Shown here: positions 57,775 to 64,000 of the stretch, piece after piece
Layout of the letters: each line of letters starts with the position of its first letter
Position numbering within the stretch: the stretch's first letter is position 1
DNA from: Robiginitomaculum sp.
GTDB taxonomy: Bacteria; Pseudomonadota; Alphaproteobacteria; Caulobacterales; Maricaulaceae
Assembly: GCA_015485155.1 (NCBI GenBank)
Contig: WFUF01000025.1
Coordinates: forward strand, 1-64,000
DNA length: 64,000 nt
Direction of reading: 5' to 3'
Translations under genes and position numbers: made by a program
The notes under the pieces: model-generated
The model's input: the letters and a program-made list of their open reading frames with translations, nothing else
What the model was told of the DNA's origin: nothing
Databases searched by the model: none

Positions 57775-58400
57775 CATGGTCTGTAAAAGAAATGTTTTTA
57801 ACCCTGCAGGGCGAAGGGCAACAGGCTGGGAGAGTTGCGGTTTTTTTGCGTTTTACCGGATGCAATTTATGGTCAGGTCGCGAACAAGACCGACACAATG
57901 CAATCTGCTCGTTTTGCGATACTGATTTTGTCGGTGTTGACGGGCCGGGCGGCGGACAATTCCAAAGTGCGGAAGCTTTGGCTAAAAAGGCATTTTCCTT
58001 ATGGCCGTCTGAGGGAAACCCGCTGATCGTTTGTACTGGTGGAGAGCCGTTATTGCAACTAAACCCAAAACTCATTCAAGCTTTGCATAAGGTTGGGTTT
58101 GAAATTGCCGTTGAAAGTAATGGCACAGTTTGCGCGCCTGAAGGGATTGACTGGCTGTGCATTAGTCCCAAAGCTGATGCTCCCTTAAAACAATTAAGCG
58201 GTGATGAGCTTAAACTGGTATTTCCACAAGTTAAAAACCAGCCTTCAGATTTTGAACATCTTGATTTTTCTTATTTTTCCCTGCAACCGATGGATGGCCC
58301 ACAAGTAGAACAAAACACACAGGCAGCCATTGAATGGTGCCGCAAACACCCCAGATGGCGCCTTAGCCTGCAAACCCATAAATGGACAAATATTCCATGA
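57771..58400 (+). CDS. queE: 7-carboxy-7-deazaguanine synthase QueE
   Basis: 209 residues from the ATG at 57771. Radical SAM enzyme that contracts carboxytetrahydropterin to CDG. The cluster motif is the CX14CX2C variant typical of QueE (C in TGCNLWSG, then ICSFCDT). EMFLTLQGEGQQAGR at the start and CTGGEPLLQ are family hallmarks. It overlaps both neighbours by 4 bp. Confidence 0.96.
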   Translation: MTWSVKEMFLTLQGEGQQAGRVAVFLRFTGCNLWSGREQDRHNAICSFCDTDFVGVDGPGGGQFQSAEALAKKAFSLWPSEGNPLIVCTGGEPLLQLNPKLIQALHKVGFEIAVESNGTVCAPEGIDWLCISPKADAPLKQLSGDELKLVFPQVKNQPSDFEHLDFSYFSLQPMDGPQVEQNTQAAIEWCRKHPRWRLSLQTHKWTNIP

Positions 58401-58804
58401 CTGACTTTAACAAGATTGAACTTGACGACCTGCTTGCCATGCCAATGGAAATCACCAGATCTGCATGGTTTGAAGCTGCCCATTATCTGCATGTATGCAA
58501 ACAGGGCCAAGGCTATCAACAATTACACGGCCACTCCTTTAAGGTAGACATTAGCTTGCGCGGTGTTCCTGAAGGAGAAAACGGCTGGGTTGAGGATTTA
58601 GCAGCAATAGGCAGCGCTCTTGAAACCATACGCGACCAACTGGATCACGCCTGCCTGAACGAAATCCCCGGCCTGGAAACCCCGTCTTTAGAGCACTTAT
58701 GCGCATGGATCGCCGCCAGACTTGCACCGAGGTTTTCAAACCTGGCGACAATCCGTGTTTCCCGACCTTCTTTGTCTGAAAGCTGCCTGCTCAGATTGCA
58801 ATAA
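58397..58804 (+). CDS. queD: 6-carboxy-5,6,7,8-tetrahydropterin synthase QueD
   Basis: 135 residues from the ATG at 58397. Makes carboxytetrahydropterin from dihydroneopterin triphosphate. Zinc histidines are in FEAAHYL and LHGHSFKV, the catalytic cysteine in HVCKQGQGY, and LDHACLNE completes the site. The family is related to eukaryotic PTPS. Last gene of the queuosine trio; queF and tgt are not here. Confidence 0.95.
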   Translation: MTDFNKIELDDLLAMPMEITRSAWFEAAHYLHVCKQGQGYQQLHGHSFKVDISLRGVPEGENGWVEDLAAIGSALETIRDQLDHACLNEIPGLETPSLEHLCAWIAARLAPRFSNLATIRVSRPSLSESCLLRLQ

Positions 58805-58815
58805 TAACGTATTGC

Positions 58816-59364
58816 CTAGCTTTGGGCAGGAGCAACCAGATCACGAGCCAAACGCCGCGAGAACCTGTCAAATGCCCGCCGTGCGTCATACCATGTGCTG
58901 GCGCCCTTTGCCTGATCAATCCAGTTTTCTTCCCATGTAAACTCAAAAGATCCTACTTCAACACCAGAGGCCGAAACCAAAGAGCCCTCCATGCTTGCGC
59001 CGCCTAAGGAAATACTTTGCGCATCAATTCCAGGCTGGCTACGAAACCTGGCCATTGTAGGACGATTTGGCTTTAGGTCGGTGATTGTAACGAGCAATTG
59101 CGCCCCGTCAGAGTTTATCAGGCCTTTTTGCTTCAGGCCGCGCTCTACCTTTCCACGAAGAACTTCCGACAACATTTTTACATCACGCTCGTCATACATC
59201 TCGGTTTCTGCTGCTACACTATCAGCAATTTGTATTACAACAGATGAAATATAAACGGGTTTTGGCCCGTCACTTTGAAGGTTAAGTTCATATTTGGAAC
59301 TTGCCGCCATAGCAGCATTAGCAAATATAACCAGTAAACCTGCGGCAAGAATTTTTTTAAGCAT
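58816..59364 (-). CDS. Secreted periplasmic protein of unknown function
   Basis: 182 residues from the ATG at 59364, which has a perfect AGGAGG; the frame extends upstream but without a site. A signal peptide ends in AMA (about residue 20). The mature part has a VSSVVIQIAD...LSEVLRGKVERGLKQKGL segment like DUF4410/DUF3313-type envelope proteins, but the match is weak. No lipobox is present. It converges on queD. Not recognised further. Confidence 0.6.
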   Translation of the reverse strand: MLKKILAAGLLVIFANAAMAASSKYELNLQSDGPKPVYISSVVIQIADSVAAETEMYDERDVKMLSEVLRGKVERGLKQKGLINSDGAQLLVTITDLKPNRPTMARFRSQPGIDAQSISLGGASMEGSLVSASGVEVGSFEFTWEENWIDQAKGASTWYDARRAFDRFSRRLARDLVAPAQS

Positions 59365-59491
59365 TGGGTCCTCCTTAACAATAGCGGTCTTCAGATGTCC
59401 CTCAGACATTACTTATCACAATTTTACAGCCAAACCTACCAAAACCGGGCCTTTTTACTGTAAATTCAAATAATTTGCGATCAAAAGTCTG

Positions 59492-59731
59492 TTACTGCCC
59501 GCTTGCGTTATCATCGCCTTTGGCTGGTTTTTTGTCTTCACCAAATACAGTTTTTGAGGCTTTCTTTGCGGCGCTGGTAGCAATGCCAGCGCTGGTTTTC
59601 GTTGCCTTTGCTCCAATTGACACGGCAGTGCCAGCAACTTCGGCTGTCGTGCCCAGCAAAGTACCTGCCACGCACCCAGACAAGACTGGTAAAACAGCCA
59701 GCAGCAATGTGTATTTATGATATTTTCTCAT
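59492..59731 (-). CDS. Small lipoprotein rich in Ala/Gly/Thr
   Basis: 79 residues. Signal peptide with the lipobox LSGC (Cys20), then a low-complexity AVSIGAKATKTSAG-type helix with small residues and a charged tail. It resembles small NF038104-type lipoproteins, from memory. Probably attached to the outer membrane, since no Asp follows the cysteine. Role unknown. It lies between an exported protein and the MscS channel on the same strand. Confidence 0.7.
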   Translation of the reverse strand: MRKYHKYTLLLAVLPVLSGCVAGTLLGTTAEVAGTAVSIGAKATKTSAGIATSAAKKASKTVFGEDKKPAKGDDNASGQ

Positions 59732-59793
59732 GATATTCCCTAAACCAACCCAGCCTGTACGAAAGATAGGCTCTTGTACTGTAAAACAGGTTA

Positions 59794-61191
59794 CTACGAG
59801 GTTTCTTTTGCTGATGGTTTAACTGATTTTGCATCAGAAACCATCTGAACCTGCAGTGGTTTTTGAGCAGATAAATTAACATCGCGCTGCGGGAATGGAA
59901 ACTCAATACCATTTTCGTTGAAACTATCCCAAATTGCCAGCAAAACTTTTGAGGAAACATTAGCGACACCATTATGGGAATCGCGGATCCAGAACCTAAC
60001 CTCAAGCACGACTGCACTATCACCGAACTCGTTTAACTGACAAACAACCTTGGGGCTATCAAGAACCCGGTCAACTGACTTGGTAGCCTCAATTGCCAGA
60101 TCAATGGCTTTGCGAACATCACTGTGATAAGCGATTCCAATTTTTCGCTTTATACGAATTATCGGGTCGGTAAATGACCAATTGACAACATTACCCGTGA
60201 TAAAGCTTTCATTGGGTATCAAGTGCTCCTTACGGTCTCTTGTCTCCACCGAAGTATAACGCAAACCCAATGAGGAAACCCGACCATAGGTATTATCAAC
60301 CTCGATCACATCTCCAGGCTTAATAGAGCGATCCATCAGCAAAATTACACCAGAAATTAAATTTGCAAAAATTCGCTGTAATCCAAAACCAATACCAAAG
60401 GACAGTGCACCACCCAACAGGGCCAGCGACCCCAGCGGCACTTTCAGGCTAGACAAAACAATAAGAACCGCAATTGTCATCAAGGTAATCTGGATAGCCT
60501 TGGACAATAACAATTGTACTGATGGGGTTAAGGAAGGGAGCTTTTCAACCCGGGTTCGTAAAAGCCCGGACATTCGGTTGGCCACCCACAGCAATACCAC
60601 AGCCAGCAACAAGCCCTGCAAACCGACCAACACCGAAAACTGCACTTCGCCGCCTGCATTTATTTTTGGTAAAATCGGCTTGTTTAAAAACTCCAGAACC
60701 GGCTGCAGCCAACCAAAAATATTCAAAGCAGCAACCAGCCAGGCCAACCTGGCCAGATTTCGCGCCCAAAACGGCTCGGCAATAAAGCCTGATATTAAGC
60801 GAATAACCACAAATGCCCCGGCCAACGAACCGGCGCCACGAGCCAAGACGGTCGGATATTCATAAGCGGCCAGACCTACCTGTGCAGCATTTAACAGCAC
60901 AAAGGCCAAAAACATCAGAACAACCGGTGAAAAAAACCGGGCCAGAGGTTCTCGCCACTGGGTAACAAGCTTAAAGCGCGCCCCCTGATCTGCCAGATGT
61001 GAAAAAACCGTGTTTACAGGATTGCGAAGAATTAGGGCTAAAACAAAAGCGATTAGCACAACAGCCAATTGCACTGCCGTATCTATGGTTAAAACCTGCT
61101 CTTGAATCCAAGTGGAAAAATGCCCGCCCAAATGTTGGGCATCTGTTACCAGCTTTTCAGAAACTAAAGATTCTGCCTGAAACACACTCAT
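59794..61191 (-). CDS. Mechanosensitive channel of the MscS family
   Basis: 465 residues. About five to six membrane segments are followed by the conserved pore helix and beta domain: GALSFGIGFGLQRIFANLISG is the TM3 gate region, then KPGDVIEV and HLIPNESFI. This is a long-N-terminus member (YbdG/MscK-like) rather than minimal MscS. It should open on hypo-osmotic shock. Monocistronic. Confidence 0.93.
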   Translation of the reverse strand: MSVFQAESLVSEKLVTDAQHLGGHFSTWIQEQVLTIDTAVQLAVVLIAFVLALILRNPVNTVFSHLADQGARFKLVTQWREPLARFFSPVVLMFLAFVLLNAAQVGLAAYEYPTVLARGAGSLAGAFVVIRLISGFIAEPFWARNLARLAWLVAALNIFGWLQPVLEFLNKPILPKINAGGEVQFSVLVGLQGLLLAVVLLWVANRMSGLLRTRVEKLPSLTPSVQLLLSKAIQITLMTIAVLIVLSSLKVPLGSLALLGGALSFGIGFGLQRIFANLISGVILLMDRSIKPGDVIEVDNTYGRVSSLGLRYTSVETRDRKEHLIPNESFITGNVVNWSFTDPIIRIKRKIGIAYHSDVRKAIDLAIEATKSVDRVLDSPKVVCQLNEFGDSAVVLEVRFWIRDSHNGVANVSSKVLLAIWDSFNENGIEFPFPQRDVNLSAQKPLQVQMVSDAKSVKPSAKETS

Positions 61192-61268
61192 AGCTAATCA
61201 TACTCCCAAGACTTCTGTTTTGTCGATGATTTTATCCGGATAATTAAAACGGCTTTAGGGGCATGGCG

Positions 61269-61907
61269 CTACTGACTGGCCCAAACAATACGTGCTAGCC
61301 AATCAATTTGTCTGCGCTCAAATATACGATCCTGATACTCAGGATTCAAACTGGCCAACTCAATGGTCTTGGAAGTTATACGTCGCAACTCCTTGGCCAT
61401 AACCTCGCCCTCTGTTGTGCGCGCCACCACCCTATCTCCCCGTCTTACGCTTTCCTCTGGAGAAACCACAATACGGTCTCCATCCCGGAACACCGGCGCC
61501 ATTGAATCACCGCTAATTTCCAGGGCATAGCAATGCTCTCCCGACAAACCTGGAAACCGCACCTCATCCCAACCAGAGCCAACAGGAAAACCACCATCGT
61601 CAAAAAAGCCGCCAGAGCCAGCTTGAGCGAACCCGATTAGGGGCACCGGTCGCCCGGTTTCTGCCTGCTTGGCACCTGTACTACATAGAACCGCAAACTC
61701 TTCAAACTCGACACCAGCCACCCCTAAAACCTTAGCAATACTCTCGGTTGACGGCCAGCGCGGACGGGTTTCACCGGCGGTAAAGCGTTTTGATCGGTTA
61801 AATGTTGTAGCATCAAGGCCCGCGGCCTTTGAAAGCGCAGAAACGCTCATTCCGGTTTTAGCTGCCAAATTATCCAGGCCGCGCCAGATTTGTTTGTGGG
61901 TCAACAT
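61269..61907 (-). CDS. HTH/S24 peptidase-fold transcriptional repressor (LexA/CI-like)
   Basis: 212 residues from the ATG at 61907; an in-frame TTG upstream is disregarded. The N-terminal Xre-type HTH (LAAKTGMSVSALSKAAGLD) is followed by a C-terminal S24 domain with the Ser nucleophile in GDSMAPVFRDGD and the Lys in EVMAKEL. The catalytic dyad is present, and an Ala-Gly self-cleavage site may be FAQAGSGG. It is chromosomal and carries no phage neighbours. Targets unknown; the 130-bp divergent region with the DUF952 gene is the natural first candidate. Confidence 0.88.
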   Translation of the reverse strand: MLTHKQIWRGLDNLAAKTGMSVSALSKAAGLDATTFNRSKRFTAGETRPRWPSTESIAKVLGVAGVEFEEFAVLCSTGAKQAETGRPVPLIGFAQAGSGGFFDDGGFPVGSGWDEVRFPGLSGEHCYALEISGDSMAPVFRDGDRIVVSPEESVRRGDRVVARTTEGEVMAKELRRITSKTIELASLNPEYQDRIFERRQIDWLARIVWASQ

Positions 61908-62037
61908 AGATGTTCTCAAAACTTAGAAAATAAGAATAAACACATGTAGCTAGGAATGTAAACCTATTTAGTCTCTTTTAGCAATCTGGTGAACTTCATT
62001 GCTGGCACGGTGTGAATTTCGGGTTTAAGCTCTCTTC

Positions 62038-62397
62038 ATGACAAATGAGTTCGGGCAAAAAGTATATAGACTCTGTTCTTTATCAGAATGGGAAGCAAGT
62101 GTGCGAAACGGGATTTTAATTGCTAATAAGGATGATAAGAGAGACGGCTTTTTACACCTGTGTAACGAGGAGCAGGTATCGCGATCTGCCCTAAAACACC
62201 ATTCTCACATAAATAACTTGCAGGTTTTGGGAATTTTTGCCCATGACATTAAAGACATTCTAAAATTTGAACCGAACAGGAGTGGCGAGTTGTTTCCGCA
62301 TGCCTATGGCGTTATTTCATATAGTTCTGTAATCTTTGCCAGACCCGTTCCTGTGAACAATGGTGTCTATTTTTTCCCAAAAGAGCTGTTTTCATGA
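62038..62397 (+). CDS. DUF952 family protein
   Basis: 119 residues. DGFLHLCNEEQV matches the DUF952 DGFIHLS motif and GELFPHAYG the LFPHLYG motif. These proteins are related to ADP-ribosyl-transferase-like or glutathione-transferase-adjacent folds, but no activity is established. In many Alphaproteobacteria the gene precedes pyrD, as it does here with an ATGA overlap. Confidence 0.9.
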   Translation: MTNEFGQKVYRLCSLSEWEASVRNGILIANKDDKRDGFLHLCNEEQVSRSALKHHSHINNLQVLGIFAHDIKDILKFEPNRSGELFPHAYGVISYSSVIFARPVPVNNGVYFFPKELFS

Positions 62398-63458
62398 GCT
62401 TGTTGCACAAGTTTGGCCACAAAACCTTGCGATTGCTTGAAGCCGAGCGGGCCCATAAGCTTACCGTGTCGGCTCTGCGTGCAGGACTTGGCTCATCACA
62501 ACCCCAAAAACCCGACCCCATTTTATTAACCAAAATTGCCGGACTGACCCTGCCCGGCCCAGTGGGACTGGCCGCCGGGTTTGATAAAAATGCCGAGGTT
62601 CCTAATGCCATGGCCAATTTTGGCTTTGGCTGGATCGAGTGCGGAACCGTTACCCCAAAGCCACAATCAGGAAACCCCAAGCCCAGACTGTTTCGCTTGC
62701 CCAAAGATAAAGCCGTGATCAACCGTATGGGGTTTAACAATAAGGGACTGGATGTTTTTGAACAAAATCTGCGCCGAGCCATAAATGCCACGCCCGCTTG
62801 TTTAATTGGCGCAAATGTTGGAGCCAATAAGGATAGTCCCGATCGCATCAATGATTATTGCAGCGCATTGCGCCGCTTATGGGGACTGCCCAATTGGTTC
62901 ACCATCAATATATCCTCACCAAACACGCCGGGACTTCGGGATCTGCAAGGCGCATCAGCACTGCATGACTTATTGCAGCAAATAGCACAAACCCGGCAAG
63001 AATTAATAAAAACACAAGCCGATACCCAGATTTTCCTGAAAATAGCGCCGGATCTCGATGAGCGACAAATTGAAGATATATGCCAGGCAACCAATAGCTT
63101 TGGTCTCTCAGGGCTTATTATCTCCAACACCACGCTGGCCAGACCAAGTTCGCTGCGATCTCGTCATAAATTTCAAAGCGGCGGGCTTTCCGGACAGCCA
63201 CTATTTGAAGCCTCAACACAGGTTCTGCGACTATTTTATGAAGCAAGCAACGGACAAATTCCGCTAATCGGTGTTGGTGGCATCAGTAATACAGAACAAG
63301 CCTGGCAAAAAATAAAGGCGGGAGCCAGCGCCATACAGCTATATTCTGCACTGGTTTATCAGGGCCCATTTCTGGCAAAAAAAATTCACAGGGAATTAGC
63401 TGAAAGAATGCGCGCTTTGGGAATACCCTCAATACAGGACATAGTTGGTACTAATTAG
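62394..63458 (+). CDS. pyrD: Dihydroorotate dehydrogenase (quinone), class 2
   Basis: 354 residues. Oxidises dihydroorotate to orotate, passing electrons to ubiquinone at the inner membrane. The N-terminal helices expected of class 2 enzymes are present. AAGFDKNAEVPN, the catalytic serine region NISSPNTPGLR, and the FMN site GVGGISNTEQAW are all visible. It overlaps the DUF952 stop, and its own stop overlaps that of the convergent MATE gene. Confidence 0.97.
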   Translation: MSLLHKFGHKTLRLLEAERAHKLTVSALRAGLGSSQPQKPDPILLTKIAGLTLPGPVGLAAGFDKNAEVPNAMANFGFGWIECGTVTPKPQSGNPKPRLFRLPKDKAVINRMGFNNKGLDVFEQNLRRAINATPACLIGANVGANKDSPDRINDYCSALRRLWGLPNWFTINISSPNTPGLRDLQGASALHDLLQQIAQTRQELIKTQADTQIFLKIAPDLDERQIEDICQATNSFGLSGLIISNTTLARPSSLRSRHKFQSGGLSGQPLFEASTQVLRLFYEASNGQIPLIGVGGISNTEQAWQKIKAGASAIQLYSALVYQGPFLAKKIHRELAERMRALGIPSIQDIVGTN

Positions 63459-64000
63459 AGTCTAACCTTAAGGTCAGGAACCGAATGGCGCAAAGCTGGA
63501 AATACGACCGCCAAAGTGACACCGCGCAGAACGTAATAAAGCAAAAAGGCTGACCACACCCCGGCATTGCCATAGGTCGGGGCCAGAAAATAATCCGCAA
63601 TCAGATAGAGCGTCACGGATATTATGGCTGAATTTCTCATTGATGCGCTGCGGGTTGCGCCAACAAAAATACCATCTAATTGCCATGCTGCCACTCCCAA
63701 GACCGGCACTGCAGAGCACCATGGCAAAAACGCAAGCGCTGCGGCCAAGGCCTCGGAATCGCTGATAATTGCATGTAAAACCCACGGCCCGGCAAACAGG
63801 CTTATACCCGAACAAACCAAAGCTGTTACAAATGCATATTCTGAAGTAAGCAAAACCGCCCTGTCCAGAGCAGCCCTTGACTTACGCCCGATGGCCCGCC
63901 CGGTTTCTGCCTCGGCAGTAAAAGCAAAAGCATCAAGCACAAACGCCCATACCGTGATAAACTGCAGTAAAACCTGATTGCCGGCCAATATTGCATCGCC
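63455..64000 (-). CDS. MATE/DinF family efflux transporter, C-terminal part (cut by window edge)
   Basis: The frame runs off the right edge; the readable start is GDAILAGNQVLLQF, a family-typical membrane segment, so the gene begins beyond 64000. About 182 residues, with at least four hydrophobic helices and LPWCSAVPVLGVAAWQLDGIFVGATR, resemble the second half of DinF-type MATE transporters. The substrate is unknown. Its stop and that of pyrD share bases. Confidence 0.85.
   Translation of the reverse strand, partial: GDAILAGNQVLLQFITVWAFVLDAFAFTAEAETGRAIGRKSRAALDRAVLLTSEYAFVTALVCSGISLFAGPWVLHAIISDSEALAAALAFLPWCSAVPVLGVAAWQLDGIFVGATRSASMRNSAIISVTLYLIADYFLAPTYGNAGVWSAFLLYYVLRGVTLAVVFPALRHSVPDLKVRL

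Noticed and set aside
61920-62037. Clear operator for the S24 repressor
   Set aside because: The divergent gap is AT-rich with partial TAAACACATGT/TGTAAACC echoes but no convincing dyad.

Overview
The window is about 64 kb of moderate-GC chromosome from an alphaproteobacterium, packed with genes and mostly housekeeping in content. The class call is inferred from several gene sets: cobS/cobT next to a J-domain protein and bolA, the murA - DUF2948 - UPF0262 - phosphatase string, a ChpT-type histidine phosphotransferase, an F1-only ATP synthase operon (atpHAGDC), a DUF1674/SDHAF4 protein and ubiTUV. I could not settle the genus. No prophage, intact insertion sequence or CRISPR array is visible, and three tRNA genes are present.

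Layout. 0-9.6 kb: a membrane protein fragment, clpB with a heat-shock-type promoter, a TerB-like protein, acs, cobT-cobS, a J-domain protein and bolA. 9.6-16.5 kb: pnp-rpsO-truB-rbfA, a glycine-zipper lipoprotein, rsmB and an SDHAF4-like protein. 16.5-26.7 kb: a secreted Gly/His/Lys-rich protein, a DyP peroxidase, a PYROXD2-like flavoprotein, and a copper/silver efflux cassette (small cysteine protein, cusC, cusB with HMBD and CusF domains, cusA). 26.7-32.7 kb: a phosphatase, a lipid A set (DUF374 acyltransferase, kdtA, lpxK, lpxL-like) and an M23 endopeptidase. 33-37 kb: chpT and the oxygen-independent ubiquinone hydroxylation genes ubiT-ubiU and ubiV. 37-41 kb: a likely unannotated small RNA, tRNA-Phe, the murA operon, tRNA-Thr and tRNA-Arg. 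41-50.5 kb: the F1 ATP synthase operon, a hybrid histidine kinase and priA. 50.6-64 kb: a transaldolase-like gene, DUF484-xerC, an acyltransferase, methionine gamma-lyase with a divergent Lrp regulator, a Baeyer-Villiger-type monooxygenase, queC-queE-queD, envelope proteins, an MscS channel, an S24 repressor, DUF952-pyrD and a MATE transporter cut by the window edge.

Many operons are translationally coupled by ATGA overlaps (cusBA, DUF374-kdtA, ubiTU, UPF0262-phosphatase, queCED, DUF952-pyrD). Two features are not ordinary. The first is a compact structured RNA at about 37041-37143, with its own promoter-like sequence, a three-way-junction fold and a strong terminator. The second is a family of mosaic palindromic intergenic repeats at five loci (9.6, 17.5, 33.8, 35.1 and 40.4 kb), built from two recurring modules in tandem arrays. 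PriA has lost one of its two zinc sites, and a 39-residue basic protein sits upstream of murA. Reading starts were moved inward for many genes where a Shine-Dalgarno, an operon junction or family N-termini favoured a later codon.
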